Source of the DNA: Arthrobacter sp. Hiyo8 | Lineage (GTDB): Bacteria > Actinomycetota > Actinomycetes > Actinomycetales > Micrococcaceae | Assembly (NCBI GenBank): GCA_001549895.1 | Contig: AP014719.1 | Location: 4,634,618-4,698,617 of the forward strand | Reading direction: 5' to 3' | Length of the DNA: 64,000 bases | Part shown: positions 52,311 through 61,111 of the stretch, one piece after another | Numbering within the stretch: the first letter of the stretch is position 1 | Layout: every line of letters starts with the position of its first letter | Notes under the pieces: generated by a model | The model's database searches: none | What the model was told of the DNA's origin: nothing | The model's input: only the letters and a program-made list of their open reading frames with translations | Program-made: the position numbers and the translations under genes

Positions 52311-54726
52311 TCAGCCGAATGACGGCACCAGCTTCTTCGCCCCCTTTTCCTCCTTCCAGGTGAGCTTCGCGTCGAACTTCTTGCCGGTCTTCTTCGACAG
52401 GAAACCCTTCCCCTCGATCGTCTTGCCGTGGGCCAGATCCTTGCGCTGCGCATCGGTGAACTTCACGCCGCACCAGGACATCGGCGGCTCATCGCCACTC
52501 GTGCCGAAGTCCGGGACGATCTTCTGCGTCTTGGAGTCCCAGCTCACCTTGCAGCTGAAGTTGTTGCCGGTCTTGCCGCTGACGAAGTCGCCGGCCTCGA
52601 TCGATTCGCCCGCCGTGAGCTTCTGGATCTCGGCTTGCGTGAAGACGTGCTTGCACCACTCCTTCGGCGGCAGGACTGCACCGCTGGCGTCCCGGCGGCC
52701 GAAGCCGAGCTTCTGGAAGCCCACGAACTTCTTGCCCTTGTAGGTACCCTCGCCCAGCTTGCCGAAGACGTCGTAGGTCTTGCCCTGCTGACTCGTGGCC
52801 TGGAAGTCGATCGTCTCTCCGGCCAACAGCTTCTCGACCTCCTCGTCGCTGAAGCGATGTCCGCCCCATTCGCGGGCGAAAGCCACCTCCCGGGTGCCCC
52901 AGGTGCCCTTCGCGCGCTCCTTCTGTGCGAGGACCTCCTCCTTCAGGCCCAGCCTGGAGCGCATGGAGGCCGCGTTCTTGGCCATCACGCTGATGTCTTC
53001 GCGCACCCAGTCGGCAACGATGGCCAGCCGCTCCTCGGCGGTAGCCGTGCCCGCGGCGATGTCCTTCATGTCCGCGTAGACCTTCTCAGTCAGTGCGAGA
53101 TCCCCGATGTGTGTGCCCGGCAGCAGCAGCCAGCTCATCTCACCGGCCTCGGCCAGGGTGAGCTTGCGCCCTTCTCGATGAGCAGCGGATACTTCGCATT
53201 CGTGCTCGTCACCTCCGAGTACGTTGAGGTGCGGGTCGCGCCGGTGCCCACATCGCGCTTCTCGAGCTCCTTCATGAGCCATTTCATGCTCGGGTGCTCG
53301 GGCCGCTTGTTCGCGCCCTCGAAGACGAACGGCTCGGCGTTCTGGCCCAACCCCTTGGCCGACTCGCTGGCATCGCTGTCGTTCGCGCTGTCTTTGTCGG
53401 CGGGGTCGTCGCCGGCGTTGGGGTCGAAGACGGCCTTCCACCCGGCGCTCTGCGGCACATTCGCGATCGCGACGAACTCGGGGTAGCGCTGGACGTGGCC
53501 CTTCTGCTGCTCGTAGACGTAGTCCTCAGCGATCATCGCCAGATAGTTCTTGCCCAGCGTTTCGTAGATCAGCCGTCCGGTCACACCGAACCGCTGCTCA
53601 ACCTCGGCCAGCGAGGCCGGCACCTTCGGTCCGGGCGGTTCGCGCCGTGCGCACCCTGCGGCTTGACGTGCGTCTTGCGCGGCGTGCGGTGCGTGAGCAG
53701 CGCTGTGTCGACTCCGACCACCGCGGCGATCTTGTCGACCAGCGGTGCAAGCTCGTTGAACTGCTCGGGCGTGATGGTCTTGTCCTCGGTGCGCGGGTAG
53801 CTCACGACCTGGGCCTCGTACATCTTCTGGTACGTCTCCAGCACGAACTTCGCCTTCACGCCCTTGCCAACGAGCATCGAGGACAGCGCTGCCAGATCCA
53901 GCAGCTTCGGGGGAGCGGTCTGCTTCATCGTCTTGCTGTCGAGCACGACGGGGGAGGCCACGTACTGCTGGGGCACCTGGCCCTTCTGGTCGAACCGCGG
54001 CTCCTCCGGGTTCGTGTACATCACATCGTTCTCGTCGCGGAACCGGTTCTGGAAGAACGGCTTCTTCACGTAGTCGTTGTAGGCCTTCAGCTGATCGCCG
54101 ACCAGCTGCGTCATTGCAGACTTCAGGCGGCCCTGCCGCAGCACGGTGTCCTTGCCGGACGAGCGCGCCATATTGGTCGCGGCCCGGCTCCACTGCATTG
54201 ACAGGAAGTCGAACTGCGTGCGGTACATCGCCTTGCGATAGTCGCCCTCGTCCTGCATCGACTTCACAGGCCGGCGCGAGGTGAACGCCTTCTGGATCGA
54301 GGCTGCGGCCTCGTCCATGAACTCCATGCGCGAGAAACGCTTGCCATGGAAGCCGAGCTCGTCGATGGCCTCCCAGAAGAGCAGGTCGCCCTCACCGGAG
54401 GGATCCAGATCTGTGGCGATGACGATCTCGTCACCGCGCTGGACGGCGGTGCGAAGGTTCTTGATGACATCACCGACGTTCTGCTGAGGCGCACGCTTCC
54501 ACGTCAGGTCGTCCGGGTCCCAGGGAAGATTCCCGAGATCCCACTTCTGGTACTTATCGGCGAGGGACGGATCCACCATCTTGTCGGGAGCCACGAACTC
54601 GTAGAGGTGACCTCGCAGGTTCGTGATCTCGTAGTCCACGCCCTGGTACTGACCCTTCGGGCCTCCCAGTGCAGCCGCCATGGCCCGTGCTGCGCTCGGC
54701 TTCTCTGCAACGATGGTCGCGACCAT
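52311..54726 (-). CDS. Type IA DNA topoisomerase (TopB-like) (two frameshifts)
   Basis: Corrected length 805 residues. TOPRIM domain: VAEKPSAARAMAAALGG and IATDLDPSGEGDLL (DxDxE metal site). The catalytic Tyr is in AQVVSYPRTEDKTI. The C-terminus has three diverged topoisomerase repeats (EWGGHRFSDEE; EWCKHVFTQAE; SWCGVKFTDAQ), each with GKT/KTG near its end. Such enzymes are frequent on conjugative elements, where they may resolve transfer intermediates. Breaks at about 53634 and 53170. ATG 54726 is preceded by GAGGAG. Confidence 0.88.
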
Positions 54727-54899
54727 GATGCACTCCTCTCGATAGACGACTCGTATATGAGCCACAAGTCTATCTGAAAGGCATTCGGAATGGTCTATCG
54801 AATGGTGAGCGGGATATGCCATTCGCTCTCGTGTTGTACCCCGACGGCGCGGGGCGTAGTCTAGCTATTCGACATGCGTTCGAGAAGGAGCTTCACCCG

Positions 54900-55046
54900 A
54901 TGCGCGCTGTACCCGTAGCGCCGCTTGTGCTCGATCAGCCCGTCATCCTGCCGATCGCGCTCGAGGCGGCACAGTGCGGTTTCCCGAGCCCTTATGTGCA
55001 AGTCGAATGTCTCATGAGACACAGCGCAGGCGGGACGGCCGGATAG
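54900..55046 (+). pseudogene. UmuD-like SOS protein, truncated after the cleavage site
   Basis: MRAVPVAPLVLDQPVILPIA is followed by AQCGFPSP, the Cys-Gly autocleavage site of UmuD/LexA-family proteins; the family continues AQDY and a Ser-Lys peptidase domain. Here the reading frame turns into unrelated YVQVECLMRHSAGG and stops at 55046. GAGAAGGAG precedes the ATG. The upstream TTCGAC-ATGC-GTTCGA (54869-54884) has a perfect right half and a poor left half of an actinobacterial LexA box. The break marks a junction with the next segment. Confidence 0.6.
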
Positions 55047-55216
55047 TTTTACCTTGTCTTGGATACAGTCAGGCCCCAGTCTCCGGTCCTAATGGCCGCC
55101 GGTATGCCGTCCACGCCGAAAGTACAGCGGTTCGTTCCCGGCGTCAGCCTCCACGGGCTTAAGCCTCTGTTTCCGGAAACCTGTCCGGCCCTAATTTCGG
55201 AGGAGGAGGGTTGAAG

Positions 55217-55473
55217 ATGATGGGTGGCTGGTATGGGAGCGGGTGGGGCGTTGGCGCGTGGGTGGTCACGGCCGTGCTGATGCTGGTTTTCTGGGGAGTT
55301 GTGGTTACCGTCGTTGTGCTCCTGCTCCGGCAGACCCGCTCAGAAGGAGGCCAGGCTTCGCCGCGGCCGCTGCATCGCGACGCCGAGCGTATCCTGAGTG
55401 AGCGCTTCGCCCGCGGGAGATTGATGAGCAGGAGTTCACTGCTCGCCGTGCCGCTCTCAGGCGCCAGGAGTGA
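55217..55473 (+). CDS. SHOCT-domain membrane protein (one frameshift)
   Basis: 85 residues after one G is added at 55415-55417. The N-terminal membrane helix WVVTAVLMLVFWGVVVTVVV leads to a short C-terminal SHOCT motif (AERILSERFARGEIDEQEF). SHOCT helices are found on many small membrane proteins near metal genes. The stop overlaps the cupredoxin GTG. ATG 55217 has AGGAGGAGGG upstream. Confidence 0.75.
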
Positions 55474-56039
55474 AGTCGGTGACCGGCCGCGGCCAAGTCA
55501 TCCTCAGGGTGGCGGCCGTCATCCTTTTGACCGCGCTATCGCTAGTCGCGGTCGGCTTCGCGGGTGGTCTTGTGAATCCAGGGGGCACCGGTTTTGCGTC
55601 CCGGGCCCGGTGCGCGGTTCCCGATCTTCCCGGGCAGGTCGTCGACGTATCGCTGATCAACATGGGTGGACCCATGATGGACCGGCCCGACGGTATCGGC
55701 GGAGCGATGCGGATGACAGCAGACCGGAGCATGGTGATGCACGGCACGGTGTCCTTCCTGGCAACTAATTCGGGAAGCATTAGCCATGAACTCGTCATCC
55801 TTCCGCTTCCGGATGAGCTGATCCCCGGCACACGCCTGGTCGGCGCTGACGCAAGGATCGATGAGGCGGGCAGTCTCGGTGAAGCCTCCCGCAGCTGCGG
55901 CGAAGGCCCTGGCCAGGGGATCCTGCCCGGCGCGTCAGGATGGGTGACTCTCACGTTGCCACCGGGGCGCTATGAGCTGGTTTGCAATCTCCCCGGCCAC
56001 TACACCGCAGGCATGTACACCCAATTCACAGTCAGCTAG
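55470..56039 (+). CDS. Exported cupredoxin-like blue copper protein
   Basis: 189 residues, intact. Signal anchor ILRVAAVILLTALSLVAVGFAGG; then a cupredoxin fold with the type 1 copper ligands visible: His in SISHELVIL and Cys, His, Met in VCNLPGHYTAGMY. The Met-rich loop NMGGPMMDRPDG may add copper binding. It probably carries electrons or buffers copper outside the membrane. Coupled to the SHOCT gene by a GTGA overlap. Confidence 0.78.
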   Translation: MKSVTGRGQVILRVAAVILLTALSLVAVGFAGGLVNPGGTGFASRARCAVPDLPGQVVDVSLINMGGPMMDRPDGIGGAMRMTADRSMVMHGTVSFLATNSGSISHELVILPLPDELIPGTRLVGADARIDEAGSLGEASRSCGEGPGQGILPGASGWVTLTLPPGRYELVCNLPGHYTAGMYTQFTVS

Positions 56040-56116
56040 CTAGTCCGGGAGTGGACCGTACCGGGGCGTATTTGGGGCTGCGACCCGGCACGGGGTCTGA
56101 GGGTGCCCGCAGGTTG

Positions 56117-56541
56117 TCAGGCGGAGAATTGCCCTGCGCCGCCAAGGGCGGCAAGGGCTTTGCGGAGCCGGGTATCGGCGTCGTCGGCGATCTCCTGGAC
56201 GGCCGGGTTGCCACTGAGCTGGACCATGGTCCGGGGATCGATGGCCTGGATGGTGGTCTCGGTGGCATCCTTGCCTCGGCGGACAACGACGTTGCACGGC
56301 AGCAGGGCACCAAGGTCCGGCTCGACAGCCAGGCCCGGCTCGCCAGGGCGGGATTGCACGCGCCCAGGATCACATAGTCGCCGAGGGCTTCTGCGGCATC
56401 GGATCCGAGCTTGGCCTCGAACGTGGAGCGGACATTGATCTCGGACAGGATCCCGAATCCCTGCCCGGCGAGGGCCGCCCGGGTGCGTTCAACGGCGTCC
56501 TCCCATGCCAGGTCGACAGTGACGGTATGCGTGTAGCTCAT
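56117..56541 (-). CDS. DUF302 protein (one frameshift)
   Basis: Corrected length 141 residues. MSYTHTVTVDLAWEDAVERT and GILSEINVRSTFEAKLG, then YVILGACNPALA and LGALLPCNVVVRRG are the DUF302 pattern, with two conserved Cys. The frame breaks near 56333. It follows the CstR-like gene on the same strand, a common pairing with sulfur or metal-resistance genes; biochemical function unknown. Confidence 0.8.
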
Positions 56542-56581
56542 GCGGGCTGCTGTGCTCGGGTGTATCCAGGACCGGCTGGGG

Positions 56582-56839
56582 TTAGGCGAGGGAGAGGAAG
56601 AGCTTTTCCAGCTCTTTCCGGTCCAGGCTGGTGTCTTCGCGGACGATGCATTGCTCCAGGCCGCTGGCGATGATCGCGAAGCCTGCCCGGTCCAGGGCCT
56701 TGGAGACGGCGGCGAGCTGGGTGACGATGTCCTTGCAGTCCCGGCCCTCCTCCATCATCCGTGTGACCGCGGCCAGTTGGCCCTGTGCGCGTTTGAGCCG
56801 GTTGATCACGGGGGTCAGTTCTGTTGCATCAAGCTGCAT
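56582..56839 (-). CDS. cstR: CstR-like persulfide-sensing repressor (CsoR/DUF156 family)
   Basis: 85 residues, all helical. Cys in EEGRDCKDIV and Cys in GLEQCIVRED occupy the two conserved thiol positions, but the copper-ligand His of CsoR (H-x3-C) is replaced by Ser (IIASGLEQC). That pattern is typical of CstR, which forms di- or trisulfide bridges with reactive sulfur and releases DNA. It is divergent from the rhodanese-tauE operon with three operators between them. Self-repression is likely. Confidence 0.85.
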   Translation of the reverse strand: MQLDATELTPVINRLKRAQGQLAAVTRMMEEGRDCKDIVTQLAAVSKALDRAGFAIIASGLEQCIVREDTSLDRKELEKLFLSLA

Positions 56840-56874
56840 GAGGCGTCTCCTATCGAGGTTCTGACCTTGATCTT

Positions 56875-56889
56875 ATACCCCAGGGGTGT
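56875..56889. promoter_or_regulatory. CstR/CsoR-type operator 1
   Basis: ATACCCCAGGGGTGT, a G/C-tract palindrome like known CstR/CsoR sites, 36 bases upstream of the cstR start. Nearest to cstR, so probably its own control site. Confidence 0.75.
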
Positions 56890-56894
56890 CTTGC

Positions 56895-56910
56895 ATACCC
56901 ATAGGGGTAT
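56895..56910. promoter_or_regulatory. CstR/CsoR-type operator 2
   Basis: ATACCCATAGGGGTAT, near-perfect palindrome in the middle of the divergent region. Confidence 0.8.
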
Positions 56911-56915
56911 CTGTA

Positions 56916-56931
56916 ATACTCGGTGGGGTAT
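56916..56931. promoter_or_regulatory. CstR/CsoR-type operator 3
   Basis: ATACTCGGTGGGGTAT, a more degenerate copy, 27 bases before the rhodanese start. The three sites are regularly spaced by 20-21 bases, so repressor tetramers would sit on the same DNA face. Confidence 0.7.
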
Positions 56932-56957
56932 CCACCCTGTGTCTTGAAAGGACATCC

Positions 56958-57574
56958 GTGACTTCCCCTCCCCTTCAGCCAGCCCCACCGTCGCCGCCTT
57001 GGCGCCGGAAACCCTCGAAACCTGGTTCCGTGAACACCAGGACCTCGTGGTGCTCGATGTGCGGTCCGCGGCCGAGTTCGAATCGATGCACATCCGCGGC
57101 TCCTACAACGTCCCCCTGCCGCTGCTGTCCGAACACGCCGGGGAACTTGCCGCCCGGCTGGGCAGCCGCGTTGTGCTGGTCTGCCACTCCGGGGCCGGGC
57201 CGAACAGGCCCGGCAGCGCCTGGGCGGGGCAGGCCTGGGCACCGCGTATGTCCTTACCGGAGGGGTGCCCGGTTCGCCGCGGCAGGCGGCGACGTGGTCC
57301 GCGGCAAGGCCCGCTGGGATCTGGAACGCCAGGTCCGGCTTGCCGCAGGCTCCCTTGTGGTGCTGGCCTGGCGGCGGAAAGTTCGTCTCACCCCGGATCC
57401 GCATGCTGGCGGGCGCGATCGGTGCGGGCCTGACGTTCTCGGCCGCGACCAACACCTGCGCCATGGGCCGGGCCCTGTCGCCGCGCCGTGGAACAAGGCC
57501 GCCAAGGAGCCCACCCGCGAAACGGCGATCCTGCAATTGCCGGTGCCGCGGCCAGGCAGAGCCCGGCGGCATGA
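56958..57574 (+). CDS. Membrane-anchored rhodanese, YgaP-like (seven frameshifts)
   Basis: Corrected length 207 residues. A rhodanese domain (ETWFREHQDLVVLDVRSAAE; catalytic Cys in VLVCHSGAR) is followed by a hydrophobic hairpin (QVRLAAGSLVVLA; IRMLAGAIGAGLTFSAATNTCAMG), the YgaP arrangement. It would transfer sulfane sulfur at the membrane. Seven one-base losses in G/C runs occur within 620 bases (about 56966, 57189, 57274, 57371, 57376, 57481, 57551), the densest cluster in the window. Its corrected stop overlaps the tauE ATG. Confidence 0.75.
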
Positions 57575-58328
57575 TCGCCGCGCTGGCGCTGGGATTGTTC
57601 GTCGGCGTCGTGCTCGGCGTCGTGGGCGGCGGCGGGTCGATCATCGCCGTCCCCGCGCTGGTCTACGGCGTGGGCATGAGCCCTGCGCAGGCCATTCCCA
57701 CGTCCCTGCTGGTGGTCGGCGTCTCGTCACTGGCGGCCTTGATCCCGCGGTTCCGCGAGGGCATTAACTGGCCCGTGGTCCTGCTGGTCGGCGCCGCCGG
57801 CATCCCGGCAGCCTGGGGCGGCACGGCCATAGGAAGGCTCCTGGATCCGAACATCCTGATGCTCGCATTCGCAGCCCTGATGGTGATCGCCGGAATCCGC
57901 ATGCTAACCCGCACCCGCGAAACCGAGGGCTCCTGCAGCACCGGGCCACCCGGGCCTTCCGCACCTGCGCCCCCAAAGCCGTCGGCGTGGGACTCCTGGT
58001 GGGGTTCCTGACCGGACTCCTGGGCGTGGGCGGCGGATTCCTCATCACGCCGGCACTCACGCTGTTCCTCGGTCTGCGCATGAAGCAGGCCGTCGGATCA
58101 TCCCTGGCCATCATCGTGATCAACTCCGTGGCAGGCTTCAGCGCCCACGCGGCCGGATTCACCATCGAGTGGCCGACCGTCCTGGCCTTCGCCATCCCGG
58201 CGATCCTCGGCTCACTCGTTGCAGCCCGGCTCGCCCGCCGGCTCAAAGAGAACCATGTGCGCGTCTCGTTCGCGGTGCTGATCTTCGCCGTCGCCGCCTG
58301 GGTCACGGCCAGCACCGTCACCGCCTGA
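57571..58328 (+). CDS. TauE/SafE sulfite exporter family permease (one frameshift)
   Basis: Corrected length 252 residues, about seven or eight membrane helices. The duplicated family motif appears twice: GVVLGVVGGGGSIIAVPALV and GFLTGLLGVGGGFLITPALT. The frame breaks at GGG 57927-57929. In cst-type operons the permease is thought to export sulfite or thiosulfate formed from persulfides. Confidence 0.85.
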
Positions 58329-58363
58329 CACACCATCCCACACCCAAGCAAGGAGGCCACCCC

Positions 58364-58705
58364 ATGGGCCTGATCAATTCCCTGAAGAAAGCCTTCACCA
58401 ACCCCTACAAAACAATCACCGTCGCCGAAGCGAAAGGACTCATGGCATCCGGTGCCACCCTGATCGATGTCCGCTCCACACGCGAGTGGCGCGGCGGCCG
58501 GGCACCCCAGGCCAAGCACGTCCCGTTGGACCGGCTGCAAATCAGCACGGCGGGAATCCAGAAGAGCCGGCCTGTCATCGCCGTGTGCGCCTCCGGTGTC
58601 CGCTCGGCCTCCGCGGCACGGTTCCTGGCCGGGAGGGGCTATGACGCCTATTCCCTCCGCGGCGGTATGGCGGCCTGGCGTCAAGCCGGCGAACCCATCC
58701 GATAA
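58364..58705 (+). CDS. Small rhodanese-domain protein
   Basis: 113 residues, intact, with AGGAGG six bases before the ATG. LIDVRSTREWRGGRAPQAKH and the active-site loop VCASGVRSASAA with catalytic Cys. A sulfurtransferase shuttling sulfane sulfur inside the cell. Confidence 0.88.
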   Translation: MGLINSLKKAFTNPYKTITVAEAKGLMASGATLIDVRSTREWRGGRAPQAKHVPLDRLQISTAGIQKSRPVIAVCASGVRSASAARFLAGRGYDAYSLRGGMAAWRQAGEPIR

Positions 58706-58753
58706 GTCCGAACCATCCGCCCAACCAGCCGAACCCCAGAAGGAGAACACACC

Positions 58754-59050
58754 ATGGCTGAAATCAGCGTCACCGAAACCGCGCAACGCCGGGACACCGC
58801 CCGGATCCTGGATGTCCGCGAGGACTTCGAAGTCTCCGAAGGCATGATCCCCGGCGCCCTGCACATCCCCATGGACCAGCTGCAGGAACGACTCTCCGAA
58901 CTGGACCCTGCCGTCCCCGTCATTGCGGTCTGCCGCAGCGGCAACCGCTCTGCCCGCGTCGCCGACGCCCTCAACGGTGCCGGCTTCAGCGCCGACACCA
59001 TGACCGGGGGCATGATCGCCTGGACCCGGGCCGGCCTCCCCACCACCTGA
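58754..59050 (+). CDS. Small rhodanese-domain protein
   Basis: 98 residues, intact. ARILDVREDFEVSEGMIPGA and the active-site loop VCRSGNRSARVA with catalytic Cys. AGAAGGAG precedes the ATG. The second of two tandem single-domain rhodaneses, differing in its active-site loop (RSGNRS against ASGVRS), which may reflect different acceptors. Confidence 0.88.
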   Translation: MAEISVTETAQRRDTARILDVREDFEVSEGMIPGALHIPMDQLQERLSELDPAVPVIAVCRSGNRSARVADALNGAGFSADTMTGGMIAWTRAGLPTT

Positions 59051-59123
59051 CCCTCCAGCCCTCCTGCCCGAGGCCATGGATCATTCAACCGCATTTCACC
59101 TTTGGAAGGACTCGAACCTGGTT

Positions 59124-59522
59124 ATGGCAACCATCGACATCACCGAACAGAGCTTCGCCCAGGCCCTGGAGAACAACGGCATCGTTTTCGTTGACTTCTG
59201 GGCCGGCTGGTGCGGCCCGTGCCGCATGTTCGCCCCCATCTACGGCGCTGCCTCCGAACGGCACCCTGAAATCACCTTTGCCAAGGTCGACACCGAAGCC
59301 CAACAAGGCCTCGCCGCGGCCGCCGGGATCACTGCCATCCCGACCCTGATGGCCTTCCGCAACAAATCCCTGGTCTTCTCCCAGCCCGGCGCGCTCAACG
59401 CCACAGGACTGGAAGAAGTGATCCAGGAGGTAAAAAACCTCGACATGGCACGCCTCCGGGCCAGGACGCACCGCAGCAGAGCTGAAACCAGGCAGCAGCA
59501 CGGCACACATCCCCGGCCTTGA
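59124..59522 (+). CDS. Thioredoxin
   Basis: 132 residues from ATG 59124. WAGWCGPCRMFAP contains the redox CGPC, and the cis-Pro loop AIPTLMAF is present. The C-terminus has about 25 extra polar, Arg/His-rich residues beyond a normal thioredoxin. In this operon it could reduce persulfides on the rhodaneses or CstR. An in-frame ATG at 59076 lacks a ribosome site. Confidence 0.87.
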   Translation: MATIDITEQSFAQALENNGIVFVDFWAGWCGPCRMFAPIYGAASERHPEITFAKVDTEAQQGLAAAAGITAIPTLMAFRNKSLVFSQPGALNATGLEEVIQEVKNLDMARLRARTHRSRAETRQQHGTHPRP

Positions 59523-59523
59523 A

Positions 59524-59539
59524 ATACCCTATGGGGTAT
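59524..59539. promoter_or_regulatory. CstR/CsoR-type operator 4, before the CstB-like gene
   Basis: ATACCCTATGGGGTAT, a near-perfect palindrome matching operator 2, two bases after the thioredoxin stop and 66 bases before the persulfide dioxygenase start. It implies a second repressed promoter inside the sulfur cluster. Confidence 0.8.
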
Positions 59540-59605
59540 TACTGTTGTCTTTAGAACACGGGGAACACATCCCCTCCCACCCGCTTTTCAGAAGGAGAGC
59601 ACCAG

Positions 59606-61013
59606 ATGCTTATCGAGCGCATTTACGATGAAGACCTCGCCCAGGCCAGCTACCTGATCGGCTGCCAGGCCAAGGGTGAAGCCATTGTTGTCGACGGCCG
59701 CCGCGACATCGCGGTGTACCAGGATCTCGCCGCAAGGAACGGCATGAAGATCGTGGCCGTCACCGAAACCCACATCCACGCCGACTACCTTTCCGGCACC
59801 CGCGAACTTGCCGCCGCGACCGGCGCGAAGATCTACGTCTCCGGCGAGGGCGGCCCGGACTGGCAGTACGAATTCGACGGCGAGCGGCTGTACGACGGCG
59901 ATGTGATCGCCCTGGGCAACATCAGTGTCCAGGCAGTGCACACACCGGGCCACACCCCGAGCATCTGTCCTTCCTGGTCACGGACGGCGCGTTCAGCGAC
60001 CAGCCCGGCTACCTGCTCTCGGGTGACTTCGTCTTCTCCGGCGACCTGGGCCGCCCGGATCTGCTTGATGAGGCCGCCGGCGGCGTCGACACCCGTTTCC
60101 TCGGGGCCAAGCAGCTCTTCGCCAGCCTGCGGGACAAGTTCCTGACCCTGCCGGACTTCGTCCAGGTCCACCCGGCCCACGGCGCCGGCAGCGCCTGCGG
60201 CAAGGCCCTCGGCGCGATTCCCTCCTCCACGGTCGGGTACGAGCGGCTCTACGCCTGGTGGGGCCCTACCTGGCCGACAACGACGAGCAGGGCTTCATCG
60301 ACGAACTCCTCGACGGCCAGCCCGACGCCCACGCCTACTTCGGCCGGATGAAGCGCGAAAACCGTGAGGGACCGGCCGTCATGGGTGAGCGTACGCCGCT
60401 TACGGAACTGGAAACTGCCGATGTCGCCAAGGACCTGGCGGCGGACAAAGTCACCTTCATCGACACCCGGCCCCACAGCGAAGTCCATGAGGGAACTGTT
60501 GCCCGCTCCCTGAACGTCCCCGCGGGCAAATCAGTTGCCAGCTACGGGGCCTGGGTGGTGAACCCTGAGACGGACAAGAACCCGCTGGTACTGCTGGCGC
60601 AGGACCACGACCAGGCCCAGGACATGTGGGACCACCTGGTACGTGTCGGCATCGACAACGTCGCCGGCTACCTCACCAGCATCGACGGGCTGCCCACGAG
60701 CACCCCGCAGCTGATCCGGCCCGAGGAACTCGAGGGCTTCGACGCCGCCATGGTGCTGGATGTCCGCAACCGCACCGAGCACACCGCCGGCCATATCCCG
60801 GGCTCCCACCAGCTCAGCGGCGGCCGCGTCATGTGGCACCTTGACGAACTGCCCACCCAAGGCGCCATCGTGAGCTACTGCCAGTCCGGTGTCCGGAATT
60901 CCGTTGCCGCCAGCGCCCTGCGCCGCGCCGGGTACGACGTCGTCGAACTCGACGGCAGCTACGCAGCCTGGACCATGTGGAACCAGGCGCGCGAGTCCGT
61001 GTCCAGCAACTAA
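59606..61013 (+). CDS. CstB-like persulfide dioxygenase-sulfurtransferase (two frameshifts)
   Basis: Corrected length 469 residues. A metallo-beta-lactamase fold with the non-haem iron site (ETHIHADYLSG; HTPGHTPEHLSF; SGDFVFSGDLGRPDL; HPAHGAGSACG), then two rhodanese domains. The first lacks the Cys (LVLLAQDHDQAQD); the second has it (VSYCQSGVRNSVAAS). This MBL / pseudo-rhodanese / rhodanese order is that of CstB, which turns persulfides into thiosulfate. Breaks at 59954-59957 and about 60253. Preceded by operator 4. Confidence 0.87.
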
Positions 61014-61111
61014 CTCCAGGCAGCACCTGAAATGCCCGATTGACCGCCTGGGCGGCGGCCCGGAACGCCCGACCGCCGCCCAGCCCTTGTCCGCAACAAC
61101 TGGAGTGCACA

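Larger units (their letters stand above)
42950..54995. mobile_element. Foreign segment with conjugation (type IV secretion) genes
   Basis: The segment begins at the comEC break and ends where a umuD-like gene is cut. It carries T4SS genes, a topoisomerase III, a phosphoesterase and small hypotheticals; the gene style differs from the flanking housekeeping block. No integrase, relaxase or coupling protein is found inside, so it is probably a fragment of an integrative conjugative element or plasmid. The boundaries are inferred from gene disruption, and an assembly join cannot be ruled out. Confidence 0.6.

Noticed and set aside
53135..54193. Long alternative frame across the topoisomerase gene
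   Set aside because: Its 5' two thirds is low-complexity shadow of the real frame. Only its last part is the true topoisomerase sequence after the break at 53634.
56958..57574. Programmed frameshifting or overlapping small genes in the rhodanese region
   Set aside because: Seven successive breaks of the same kind, each fixed by one G/C, fit sequencing error. No slippery site or structure recurs.
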